A DNA stretch of 64,000 nt from assembly GCA_029204225.1 (NCBI GenBank), contig CM055107.1, forward strand, positions 24,821,391 through 24,885,390, written 5' to 3'. The DNA is from Diphasiastrum complanatum (taxonomy: Eukaryota > Streptophyta > Lycopodiopsida > Lycopodiales > Lycopodiaceae). The translations under genes and the position numbers were made by a program. Positions 54,262 to 64,000 of the stretch are shown here, in pieces; position 1 is the stretch's first letter, and every line of letters starts with the position of its first letter. Below the pieces are notes generated by a model. That model was not told the origin of the DNA, searched no databases, and saw only the letters and a program-made list of their open reading frames with translations.

Positions 54262-55179
54262 TGTTGCGCCGGCGCCTCAAAGGGCGCTGGGACTTGAGCG
54301 GTTTCCCCAACACGCGCTTAAGTCTAACATTCATCCATCATGCACTTACGTAAAAGCCAACTCAGAATCGTAACAAGCTTAACCATTCAGACTTAAGAAA
54401 ACTGGAATCCCAACCAACCCGAAAGCCAACTCAGAATCCGTCCCCAAAAGGTAACCAAAGGCAAAGACAAGCCACACATGAAACCCAAGGCATAGTGGTC
54501 GCCAAACTGACCAATTGGCATAGCGGCAAGCCCCATGTCGATGACAGGGACCCTTAGGCGCCAGCGACGCAAAAAGGTTGTAGTAAGGGTCCTTCCACTT
54601 GGACCAGTCCCGGAGGCGAAACCGAAATGGTAATCATCCCCAAGGATCAACTTTATTAGATTTGGAAGAGGTTACATTCATACATAGACTGACCGGTCTC
54701 GGGGCCACCAACACGTGCTGGGCATTGTGCCTGGCTCGTGTTGGTAGAGGGAGCTGAGACCTGGCGACTGGATTCCTGGCGCTGGTTGAGCTGCCCAAGT
54801 TTCTGTCTGCCGGACTCCCCCTATAGTTCTGCTGTGATTCGGCGCACCCCCTCTGTTCTGAAACATAGTGCTTTCTGGTAAAGCACGCTTTTTGGGACTT
54901 AGTTTTTATTTTGCTGATTAAGCCTGGCAAGCCTGGCAGAATCAGTCTGGCTCCCGAACATGGGTCCCGGGAGCCGTTCCGGTGGCAGAATCAACTTGCT
55001 TCCTGACTAGGCCATGACTCGAGCTCCAGAGCTAGCTCATGACTTGTGACTACTTGACCGGCTCACCACAGGTCGGAGGCTCAGTCCTTGACGTTCTAAC
55101 TTGCTCTGGGACTTTAGGGAGTGTCACCCCTTAGAGTCTTACAGGGCACGTTGGGTGCACCTGAGTCAGCTTTACAACA
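54262..55179 (-). repeat. 5' LTR of Gyp-A
   Basis: 918 bp, same as 48906-49823 except T at 54741. Confidence 0.95.
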
Positions 55180-55184
55180 GTATT

Positions 55185-55530
55185 GGTGTGATTCGGCACC
55201 CCCCTCATACCAAGCACTCTACCCAAGCTGGTAAAGCACATTTTTCTCTCTCTAGAATTTTTTCTTTCTAGAAAGTCATTTTCTCTCTCTAGATTTTATT
55301 GATCCCCAAGCTTCCTTTAATCATGCCTAGATCGTGTGAGGTGATTGCACATCGATCTGAGCTCTCTGGACTTCGCTAGAACCGATCAAAGATTTTCAGC
55401 CATAGGAACTTGGCGCCGGCTGGATTTTGGTCACAGTGGCGCCGGGAGCAGCAGGGGCGCTGCTGGCGCCGGGGACATAGCTGGCGCCGATGGCGCCGGA
55501 AGTAAAGCTTGTAAAGATAGCTTTACAACA
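55185..55530 (-). repeat. LTR of C2, second part
   Basis: Resumes GGTGTGATTCGG after the Gyp-A duplication and ends GCTTTACAACA. With 48064-48905 it makes about 1.19 kb. The complement of a polypurine tract follows (55531-55544). Confidence 0.9.
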
Positions 55531-55983
55531 TCCACCCCACCTTTATAAAATCTGATGTCCTCATCAGATGTCAGATTAAAGTAAAGGTGTCTCCCAATTA
55601 AAATAACTATACATTTAAGCTACTTGGCACAGTACTCAATTTACAGGCCACTTTTTATTAACATTGAAGCTGGCACACCACAAGTCGGAGGCTCAGCTCT
55701 TTGTACTGAAAAATTACACAACTTGAAAATATATCTTTGTCTGGGAAAAGCGTAGATTTGATATCGCTTTCGTAAAACCCGAGAACCTTATTAACTGGTG
55801 ACAGAGGCCTTTCTTTGAAATTTTCGCCCCTGTCGCTTCTGATTTTCGACTTTGGAACTCCTTTGAGCTCCTGATTTGTCCTTGATGCACTTTGTCTTGA
55901 GCTCCCTGAGCTCCAGATTTGTTCAGTTCCGCACAAGTATCAAGGCTCCCTGAGCCGAAGGATTTATCGTTTGATTGCACACT

Positions 55984-56175
55984 TTATGGTCCACTTCGTG
56001 CCTTGTTGCTTCTGCACCTTGATTTCTCTCCTTGTCCCAGCCTGATCTTGATACTTTTCCATCTTGGCTCTTTAAGATAGGCAAAGATTGAGTACTCCGC
56101 AATGCACCTCTCACTTAGCTTGAAGTAGCTCTTTGAATCAGCCCAAATGTAACCATTGACCTCGTGGAAAGCCAA
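55984..56175 (-). CDS. Conserved small reading frame of the C family (C2 copy)
   Basis: 63 codons, FHEVNGYIWADSKSYFKLSE and AEYSIFAYLKEPRWKSIKIR, one or two residues from the C3 copy. The upstream in-frame continuation (CTLLVLAVRQLTSDGIVKVK, about 56310-56240) follows a diverged duplicate (VLRVRQLINEGTEKVESCMR, about 56480-56420). The block was therefore tandemly repeated, with stops now between units. Function unknown. Confidence 0.45.
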   Translation of the reverse strand: MAFHEVNGYIWADSKSYFKLSERCIAEYSIFAYLKEPRWKSIKIRLGQGEKSRCRSNKARSGP

Positions 56176-57384
56176 AGGGTCGCACCAGTTTGATCCGCAT
56201 CCGAACTATCTCTTCGCGTTTGTTTGAAACACCATGTCCGTCGCACAAAACTTGACTTTCACAATTCCATCACTGGTCAGTTGCCTCACAGCCAAAACAA
56301 GAAGTGTACATCGAGCTTGGCTTCAAGTAGCTCTCTTTGAATCAGACACATGCACCCAGAGTTTGCACTAGTCCGATCTCAACGCGAACTGTCCCTTAGC
56401 GTCCGTTCGAAATACCAAGTCTCTCATGCAAGACTCAACTTTCTCAGTTCCTTCATTGATCAGCTGCCTTACACGTAACACAAGTCAGCGTACTCATATG
56501 TTTCCTCATGATTGCTGGTCCAGAGAAAGCCTATAACAAACTTTCCTTTCCACAACAAAAACTTGTCAACTTATTAGGTCCAAAGTTCGCCAGTCTCCTC
56601 GTGTGAGTATGGCTAGGTCACCTTGAATTTGCCCCCATTTTGATCAACTTTAATTCAAAATTTGCCCCAAGAGAGAGGTGTGTGTGATAGTTCCCCTCCA
56701 CTTAATAAATCAGCTGATCGGACTTTAGAGTAGAGTTCTTCGGACAAAAAGCCTTTCCAACACTTTGCTTCCCATCTGCTAGGATTATGGCTCGATCCAA
56801 CTTGTTGCCAATCTCTGAAGAGGATCCTAGTCTTTTTCCCTTTGAGGAAAAACCCAACTGATACTGGATATCACCCATGCTCAGTGAGTTTCAGTTCCGA
56901 AGGTGGCCGTCCCAAAATGAAGACCAACTGCTCCATAGAAGATCTCCCCTGAAATTGCCCTTTCCAACTTTTGATGCTTGCGTCTGGTGGGCGTTGTCGC
57001 AAATGAAACTAACCCAAGAAATAGGCTAGCCATCCATCCTTTGCAAACATTGAGTCGTTTCGTTGTCGTTCACGTGTGAGTACTTGAACTGCAAATCCGC
57101 CCCACAGATTCTGTAGTCCTCTTTGTTTGATGGTATCAGCCTTCAAAAGAAAAGGTTCCTTCTCGAGCCATCAGCTCCTTGTATCACAAGCAATCATGCA
57201 AACCAGGCAATGCACGAGTACTAAGACTCACCACGAATACATACAAGTAAGACACTCAGGCATGTTTACTAACAAGTAACAAAGACAAGGTCCCCCTTTG
57301 AGATGGTCCTGCCAACGGACCTTTGCCTGGCCGCGCCCATACAAATCGATCACAGAATTAGCCCACATAGGACACCCCTCCAAC

Positions 57385-58140
57385 CATCCGTGCTTTCACC
57401 ATTAAGCAGCACATTGCCTCAGTCACGCTTTTTGGTCGATAGCCCTTATAGCTAAACGATCGGCAGCTATCCTTGAATATACCACCCCCGTGGACGCACC
57501 CGTGCTTTCACCGTCAGGCAGCACATTGCCTCAGTAACGCCCCCACCAAATCTAGTCGATAGCCCTTATAGCTAAACGATCGGCAGCGTACCCCCAAATC
57601 GTGGACGCACCCGTGCTTTCACCGTTAGGCAGCACATTGCCTCAGTAACGCCCCCCCAAAATTTGGTCGATAGCCCTTATAGCTAAACGAATGGCAGCTA
57701 TCCTTGAATATACCACCCCCGTGGACGCACCCGTGCTTTCACCGTCAGGCAACACATTGCCTCAGTAACGCCCCCACCAAATCTAGTCGATAGCCCTTAT
57801 AGCTAAATGATCGGCAGCGTACCCCCCAATCGTGGACGCACCCGTGCTTTCACCGTTAGGCAGCACATTGCCTCAGTAACGCCCCCACAAAATTTGGTCG
57901 ATAGCCCTTATAGCTAAATGAATGGCAGCTATCCTTGAATATACCACCCCCGTGGACGCACCCGTGCTTTCACCGTTAGGCAGCACATTGCCTCAGTAAC
58001 GCCCCCACCAAATTTAGTCGATAGCCCTTATAGCTAAACGATCGGCAGCATACCACCCAAATCGTGGACGCACCCGTGCTTTCACCGTTAGACAGCACAT
58101 TGCCTCAGTAACGCCCCCACCAAATTTGGTCGATAGAAAC
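57385..58140. repeat. Alternating 111/120-bp tandem array in C2 leader
   Basis: TGGACGCACCCGTGCTTTC recurs at 57491, 57602, 57722, 57833, 57953 and 58065: spacings 111, 120, 111, 120, 112. Units alternate between a form ending CGATCGGCAGCGTACC and one ending AATGGCAGCTATCCTTG, so the true period is a ~231-bp dimer. Each unit contains one GTGCT...AGCAC hairpin. Confidence 0.92.
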
Positions 58141-58411
58141 CTGTTCTCTTCCTTTGACTAGACATCAATTAGTAATATATTTGCTTAGCTGATTGGTTTT
58201 GCCCGAACCACGAGAACTGACCGTGCTTACACCTCAAGGGAAGCACTTTGACTCATCAAGTCCCCCGTTCTGTCGACCACCCCGACCGTGGACGCACCCG
58301 TGCTTACACTGTGGGCAGCACCTTGCACAACAGTTGTCTTGATGAACCCCAAACCGTGGCCATTTCCGTGAGATCCGCATAGCTGACCGGCCAGTCGGCT
58401 CTGATACCACA

Positions 58412-58633
58412 TGTAGCGCAGGCATCCCAAAGGGATCCGGGAACCACGACTTAGCTTCCCAGCCTTCAACTCTTGCCATTCGAACCCACTTAACATACAA
58501 GCAGCCAACTCGCCAACAACGATCAGACTTAACCAACTTGAAGTTCCGAGGACCAACATTGAGATCCAACCTGGCGCCATGCCAGATCGGGGGTCCCGAT
58601 GTGGGTGACTTCCCTCCAAGCAAGCCGCCCGAC
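58412..58633 (-). repeat. Start of the right LTR of C2
   Basis: Begins TGTAGCGCAGG right after the primer-site complement and is interrupted at CCGCCCGAC (58633) by Gyp-B. The uninterrupted LTR continues ATACATCAAAC at the equivalent place in C3 (61890). Confidence 0.9.
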
Positions 58634-59553
58634 TGTTGTAAAGCTGACTTGGGTGCACCCAGCATGCCCTGTAAGACTCAAATGGGTGACACTCCCTAAG
58701 GTCCCAGACCAAGTTAGAATGTCAAGGACTGAGCCTCCGACCTGTGGTGAGCCAGTCAAGTAGTCACAAAGTCATGAGCTAGCTCTGGAGCTCGAGTCAT
58801 GGCCTAGTCAGGAAAGCAGGTTGATTCGGCCGCCGGGACGGCTCCCGGGACCCATGTCCGGGAGCCAAACTGATTCTGCCAGGCTTGCCAGGCTTAATCA
58901 GCAAAATAAAAACTAAGTCCTAAAAAGCGTGCTTTACCAGAAAGCACTATGTTTCAAACCAGAGGGGGTGCGCCGAATCACAGCAGAACTATAGGGGGAG
59001 TCCGGCAGACAGAAACTTGGGCAGCTCAACCAGCGCCAGGAATCCAGTCGCCAGGTCTCAGCTCCCTCTACCAGCACGAGCCAGGCACAATGCCCAGCAC
59101 GTGTTGGTGGCCCCGAGACCGGTCAGTCTATGTATGAATGTAACCTCTTCCAAATCTAATAAAGTTGATCCTTGGGGATGATTACCATTTCAGTTTCGCC
59201 TCCGGGACTGGTCCAAGTGGAAGGACCCTTACTACAACCTTTTTGCGTCGTTGGCGCCTAAGGGTCCCTGTCATCGACATGGGGCTTGCCACTATGCCAA
59301 TTGGTCAGTTTGGCGACCACTATGCCTTGGGTTTCATGTGTGGCTTGTCTTTGCCTTTGGTTACCTTTTGGGGACGGATTCTGAGTTGGCTTTTGGGTTG
59401 GTTGGGATTCCAGTTTTCTTAAGTCTGAATGGTTAAGCTTGTTACGATTCTGAGTTGACTTTTACGTAAGTGCATGATGGATGAATGTTAGACTTAAGCG
59501 CGTGTTGGGGAAACAGCTTAAGTCCCAGCGCCCTTTGAGGCGCCAACGCATCA
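58634..59553 (+). repeat. 5' LTR of Gyp-B
   Basis: TGTTGTAAAGCTGAC...CCAACGCATCA, 920 bp. CTAATAAAGTTG at about 59157-59168 is a plausible polyadenylation signal. ACTATAGGGGGAGT at about 58988 is a conserved A/T word that could be part of the promoter. Confidence 0.88.
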
Positions 59554-59555
59554 TG

Positions 59556-59568
59556 TGGTATCAGAGCC
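59556..59568 (+). other. Primer-binding site of Gyp-B
   Basis: TGGTATCAGAGCC two bases after the LTR, for initiator tRNA-Met. Confidence 0.92.
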
Positions 59569-60379
59569 GACTAGCCGGTCAGCTACGCAAGTCTCACAGG
59601 GATGGCCACGTTTTTGGGATTTGTCAGAAAAACCGTTGCGCAAGGTGCTGCCCACAGTGTAAGCACGGGTGCGTCCACGGTCGGGGTGGTCGGCAGAACG
59701 GGGGACTTGATGAGTCAAAGTGCTGCCCTCGAGGTGTAAGCACGGTCAGTTCTCGCGGTTCGGGCCTGGCGCTGTCTACACGTAGGACGGATGAGGCAAA
59801 GTGTTGCCTAGGTAGGTGAAAGCATGGTCTGTACCTTGTGGGGTGCGGGGTGACATATTCGAACTATACGGGTTAACCATTGATACAGAGATGCTGCTCG
59901 AATTCGGGTGTAAAGCACGGGTGGTTAGCTGCCGGTGCGGGATAGCTGCCGATCGTTTAGCTATAAGGGCTATCGACCAAAAAGTGGTGGGGCGTGACTG
60001 AGGCAATGTGCTGCTTAATGGTGAAAGCACGGATGGTTGGATGGATGTTTCCCCGTGGGCTAATTCTGTGATAGATTTGTGTGGGCACGGCTAGGCAAAG
60101 GTCCTACGTCCGGTCTCAAGGGGGGTTTGAGAAGGATCCTCTGTGTTTGCTTTGGTTGGTATGTTCCGTTTGTCGTGTGCTTGCTTGGACACAAATGACC
60201 TGGTTCCTACTTGGCTCTCAGGTGATGTGGGCGTGCTAAGTTTGAGGAAGGGATATTTTCATTGAAGCTGATTTAATAAAGAAGAAAAGAGAGCTGTGGG
60301 GCCTGGCTGACAGAAGGGAGAGCTTCAAATATAAAAAGGATTGAGGCGATAATCTGTTGGAAGTACACCTCTGACTATA
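59569..60379 (+). promoter_or_regulatory. Leader of Gyp-B with hairpin repeats
   Basis: GTGCTGCC...AAGCACGG stem-loops, e.g. 59645-59666, plus further units at about 59720-59745, 59799-59825, 59892-59920 and 60008-60030. They mirror the five in Gyp-A. Homology to the Gyp-A leader ends near CTCAGGTGATG (60219-60229), after which Gyp-B carries about 150 bp more before the gag ATG. Confidence 0.72.
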
Positions 60380-61669
60380 ATGGAGGACCATCTTGAAGAG
60401 TTACGAGCACTGACGGACGGAGAAGAGCTGACTCGAGAATACAGCTCTCGCATGCATCGAGATGGCACCAGGTCCAAGTCGAGAAAGAAAGAGCGTATGC
60501 ACTCCACAGTGGCACCCCTCCATGAAGAGATGGGTGGCCCTTCTGAACCTACACCAAGAGATGAACCCTTGCCAGAGGCACAACAGGACCTCTTTGAAGT
60601 GAAGATGCGGCAATACTTATCAAGCGCAATGACAGCTATGCTTAGCGAGGTGAAGAAGGATAGAGAAACCGAAAAGAAAGAATGGCAAACATCCTTGCGA
60701 GCCATGAATCTTACCCAAATTAACCTTGCTAGAGAAATGAGAGACGGGCTAACACAGCTTGAAGCCAGGTTTGAAGAGTTGGAAGCAACTAGGGAGAATG
60801 CAGTGGCGCCTCCTCCACAGATACCAAGAGAACCACGAGCGCGAACCACGGAGGGCCCAAGAAAGACTGCCAAAGTGAAAGCACCACCTACTTTCAAAGG
60901 AGAGCGTGACATTCGAGTTGTGGAAGATTGGTTGTTTCACATGGACCATTACTTCCGTCTAATGAACACTCCTGAGGAAGAAAGAACTGACTTGGCATTA
61001 GCATATTTTGAGGGCTACACTACAAATTGGTACCGGATGACAGGAATGCATTTTCAAACATGGGACGCATTCAAAGCCGCGTTACGAGAGGAGTTCATAC
61101 CGAAGGATTCACAATGAGATTGAGGACAGAATTATCGGGGCTCAAACAGAAAGGGTCATTGCGAGAGTACCTCAATAGATTCAGACAGAGTGTATGGGTT
61201 ATTGAAGATATGTCCGAGGCGGATTAAACTCATTACCTATTGTCTGGAATGCAATCCTGGACCCGACGTGCGATAGACAGCTACATGCCCCATGATTTCA
61301 ATTCAACTATTCGAGCGGCTGAAATGGTTTGTGATTATGAGAGCACATTGGCACCAGCTGCTCCCGCAACCTCAACAAGAGTACTTAGTGGATCCAGACC
61401 GAGTCCGAGCTTCTTTTCAAGGGGGGACTCAGCTCCAAATGGCAACCAAGCCTCGAGTAGCGTGAATAAATTCCCAACAAAAACAGGGTTTGGCAACCAA
61501 GGCAACAATGGAGGGAACATGTTCCAGAGAAGAAACAATGTTGGACCTTCGACTAGTCACAACAACAGCTCACCAACAGTGGGCAGTTCCATGCGTTGCT
61601 TCAACTGTCATCAGCAAGGTCACTCTTGGAGATCATGCCCCAAACCATTGAATAAGCAAATCATGGCTG
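60380..61669 (+). pseudogene. gag: Gyp-B Gag (capsid and zinc knuckle), broken
   Basis: From ATG at 60380 the first 245 codons are open: a charged N-terminus, then the capsid-like region PPTFKGERDIRVVEDWLFHM, RTDLALAYFEG, NWYRM and FKAALREEFIP. A one-base shift near 61108 moves the frame to MRLRTELSGLKQKGSLREYL. A TAA at 61226-61228 (probably from CAA) interrupts it, after which SGMQSWTRRAIDSYMPHDF leads to the zinc knuckle CFNCHQQGHSWRSC (about 61598-61639). C3 interrupts after KQIMA. Gag normally forms the virus-like particle in which reverse transcription takes place. This is the only gypsy gag in the window. Confidence 0.88.
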
Positions 61670-62914
61670 TGTAGCGCAGGCATCCCAAAGGGAGCCGGGA
61701 ACCACGACTTAGCTTCCCAGCCTTCAACTCTTGCCATCCAAACCCACTTGACATACAAGCAGCCAACTCGCCAACAACGATCAGACTTAACCAACATGAA
61801 GTTCCGAAAACCAACATTGAGATCCAACCTGGCGCCATGCCAGATCGGGGGTCCCGATGTGGGTGACTTCCCTCCAAGCAAGCCGCCCGACATACATCAA
61901 ACTTAACCAACTCGAAGCTTCGTTACAAACGAGTAACATCCATTCCAAGCAAGCGGTCTGACTTACATCAGACTTAACCAACTGAAAGCTTCGTCACGAG
62001 CGCTGGAAGCCAACCTGGCGCCACGCCAGACTGGACAGCCATAAACAGGTAACATCCACCCAAGCAAGCCATCCAACTCAGCCGACAGGTTAGAGCCCGT
62101 TCCCCAAGAGCTTAACCCATTCACGTTCATGCAAGGAACACTCAGAACCACAAGCCGCGACAGATATGGAAACAACCAGTTCCTGAACCAAATGGTCCCG
62201 ACAGCATACCGCTGGCGCCACGGACCGAATGGTCCCGACGGCATACCGCTGGCGTCCCGGGATACGACCCTCAGCTATGTGCCAAATTAAAAATTTGGAA
62301 AGCGGCCTTACAACTGGCGCTTTTACCGAACACTGAAACCCATAAGGTAATCAGAGTCAGTTTGAGGAAAATCCCACTTTATTGATAAATCTGAGAAGGT
62401 TACATTTCAAGTGTGTGACCGACCCTAGTCTCCGGGGCGCTAGCATGCCAAGGCGAGAGCCATGACAACATTCCAGCAAGGGAGGCTGAGACTTGGTTGG
62501 AGCTCGCCCTGAGTCGCAACCCGCACTCCCCTATAGTATTGGTGTGATTCGGCACCTCCCCTCATAACAAGCACTCTACCTAAGCTGGTAAAGCACGTTT
62601 TTCTCTCTCTAGGATTTTCTCTTTCTAGAAAGTCATTTTCTCTCTCTAGATTTTATTGATCCCCAGGCTTCCTTTAATCATGCCTAGATCGTGTGAGGTG
62701 ATTGCACATCGATCTGAGCTCTCTGGACTCCGCTAGAACCGATCAAAGATTTTCAGCCATAGGAACTTGGCGCCGGCTGGATTCTGGTCACAGTGGCGCC
62801 GGGAGCGGCGCCGGCGCCGTTGGCGCCGGGAGCAGCAGGGGCACTGCTGGCGCCGGGGACATAGCTGGCGCCAATGGCGCCGAAAGTAAAGCTTGTAAAG
62901 GTAGCTTTACAACA
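61670..62914 (-). repeat. LTR of C3 (uninterrupted reference copy)
   Basis: 1245 bp, TGTAGCGCAGG...TTTACAACA, the only intact C LTR in the window. 62790-62885 is rich in GGCGCCGG-type words. Followed by the polypurine complement (62915-62928). Confidence 0.92.
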
Positions 62915-64000
62915 TCCACCCCACCTTTATAAAATCTGATGTCCTCATCAGATGTCAGATTAAAGTAAAGGTGTCTCCCAATTAAAATGACTATACATTT
63001 ACGCTACTTGGCACAGTACTCAATTTACTGGCCACTTTTTATTAACATTGAAGCTGGCACACCACAAGTCGGAGGCTCAGCTCTTTGTACTGAAAAATTA
63101 CATAACTTGAAAATATATCTTTGTCTGGGAAAAGCGTAGATTTGATATCGCTTTCGTAAAACCCGAGAACCTTATTAATTGGTGACAGAGGCCTTTCTTT
63201 GAAATGTTCGCCCCTGTCGCTTCTGACTTTCGACTTTGGAACTCCTTTGAGCTCCTGATTTGTCCTTGATGCACTTTGTGTTGAGCTCCCTGAGCTCCAA
63301 GTTTGTTCAGTTCCGCACAGGTATCAAGGCTCCCTGAGCCGAAGGATTTATCGTTTGATTGCCCACTTTATGGTCCACTCCGTGCCTTGTTGCTTCTGCA
63401 CCTTGATTTCTCTCCTTGTCCAAGCCTGATCTTGATACTTTTCCATCTTGGCTCTTTAAGGTAGGCAAAGATTGAGTACTCCGCAATGCACCTCTCACTT
63501 AGCTTGAAGTAGCTCTTTGAATCAGCCCAAATGTAACCATTGACCTCGTGGAAAGCCAAAGTGTCGCACCAGTTTGATCCGCATCCGAACTATCTCTTCG
63601 CGTTTGTTTGAAGCACCATGTCCGTCGCGCAAAACTTGACTTTCACAATTCCATCACTGGTTAGTTGTCTCACAGTCAAAACAAGAAGTGTACATCGAGC
63701 TTGGCTTCAAGTAGCTCTCTTTGAATCAGAAACATGCACCCAGAGTTTGCACTAATCCGATCTCAACGCGAACTGTCCCTTAGCGTCCGTTCGAAATACC
63801 AAGTCTCTCATGCAAGACTCAACTTTCACAGTTCCTTCATTGATCAGTTGCCTTACACGTAACACAAGCCAGCGTACTCATATGTTTCCTCATCATTGCT
63901 GGTCCAGAGAAAGCCTATAACAAACTTTCCTTTCCACAACAAAAACTTGTCAACTTATTAGGTCCAAAGTTCGCCAGTCTCCTCGTGTGAGTATGGCTAG
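62915..64000 (-). mobile_element. Interior of C3, runs off the window
   Basis: Closely matches 55531-56620 of C2 and 44954-45960 of C1. Includes the conserved small frame. The leader and second LTR lie beyond the window. Confidence 0.88.
63368..63559 (-). CDS. Conserved small reading frame of the C family (C3 copy)
   Basis: 63 codons, identical to the C2 copy over the part I compared (NGYIWADSKSYFKLSERCIA and onward). The upstream block KVKFCATDMV also reads through as in C2. No known domain. Confidence 0.45.
   Translation of the reverse strand: MAFHEVNGYIWADSKSYFKLSERCIAEYSIFAYLKEPRWKSIKIRLGQGEKSRCRSNKARSGP

Larger units (their letters stand above)
48906..55179 (-). mobile_element. Gyp-A: young, structurally intact but gag-less Ty3/gypsy chromovirus
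   Basis: 6274 bp, flanked by GTATT (48901-48905 and 55180-55184). LTRs 48906-49823 and 54262-55179 are both 918 bp; reading them side by side I found one difference (C at 49385, T at 54741). The primer site is the complement of 54248-54260 and the polypurine tract (complement GAGGGGAGGA, 49824-49833) abuts the other LTR. Pol is open, but the 0.7 kb between primer site and pol has no gag. The LTR ends (TGTTGTAAAGCT...) resemble those of Gyp-B and the C family. Insertion into the C2 LTR must be recent. Confidence 0.95.
55531..58411 (-). mobile_element. Interior of C2, non-autonomous gypsy-like element
   Basis: 2.9 kb with no gag or pol. In element sense: primer site (complement of 58399-58410, GGCTCTGATACCAC region), leader with GTGCT...AGCAC hairpins and an expanded tandem array (57385-58140), a noncoding middle, the conserved small frame (56175-55984), and a polypurine tract. 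58200-58400 is closely similar to the Gyp-A leader 54040-54250. That indicates common descent with the Gyp-A/B lineage and likely reliance on its proteins. Confidence 0.85.
58634..61669 (+). mobile_element. Gyp-B: Ty3/gypsy element, 5' part (LTR, leader, gag)
   Basis: Plus-strand relative of Gyp-A. 5' LTR 58634-59553, primer site 59556-59568, hairpin-rich leader, gag from 60380. It is interrupted at 61669 by C3, so pol and the 3' LTR would lie outside the window. The LTR is about 920 bp, very similar to Gyp-A's but with several substitutions, so it is a distinct copy of the same family. Confidence 0.88.

Noticed and set aside
57385-58140. CRISPR-like repeat array
   Set aside because: Units are contiguous tandem repeats of about 111-120 bp without unique spacers, inside a plant retroelement leader.
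1-64000. tRNA or rRNA genes
   Set aside because: No cloverleaf with A/B boxes or rRNA core sequence was recognised by eye; the tRNA-like words are primer-binding sites.

Overview
This is a stretch of plant nuclear genome made almost entirely of transposable elements. One convincing host gene is visible: an intronless germin-like protein on the minus strand at 15573-16235. The plant assignment rests on that gene, on LTR retrotransposons primed by initiator tRNA-Met (TGGTATCAGAGC-type sites), on a Ty3/gypsy chromovirus with a C-terminal chromodomain, and on Ty1/copia remnants. Gene density (about one per 64 kb) and the depth of nesting suggest a large, repeat-rich genome. I cannot name the species.

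Layout. 1-895: truncated copy of a dispersed repeat (fuller copy 16892-19228, inverted partial copy 42660-43803). 896-15313: decayed Ty3/gypsy tandem (Gyp-1) with LTR-internal-LTR-internal-LTR order. It carries a GC-rich fold-back insertion (1893-2352), an antisense histone H3-like pseudogene just before the second polypurine tract (6939-7654), and a 6.06 kb non-coding LTR element (NA-1, 8734-14789, target duplication ATTAT) inside its last LTR. 15314-16891: the germin-like gene and its promoter. 16892-38259: patchwork of a 251-bp-arm hairpin, copia pieces, two copies of an unrecognised gene family (U-1, U-2), a coiled-coil protein remnant, a 745-bp fold-back, and three copies of an unrecognised intron-containing, transposase-like element (TX-1, TX-2, TX-3). 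One LTR here has been cut in two by an inversion. 38260-42667: decayed copia element (Cop-D).

43804-64000 is a nested stack of LTR elements that can be ordered from junctions. Non-autonomous element C1 was entered by C2. The left LTR of C2 was then entered by Gyp-A (48906-55179, duplication GTATT, LTRs differing at one base by eye), and its right LTR by Gyp-B, which was itself entered by C3. Gyp-A has an open 1160-codon pol but no gag. Gyp-B shows a broken gag and its pol lies outside the window. The C elements have no pol or gag. All three types share the primer site, LTR ends and a leader packed with GTGCT...AGCAC hairpins, so C, and possibly Gyp-A, may depend on proteins supplied in trans.

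The strongest candidates for something undescribed are the TX family with its iterated GCGCCATCT motifs, the histone H3-like gene and U genes that share palindromic upstream sequences, and the hairpin-array leader common to autonomous and non-autonomous gypsy elements.
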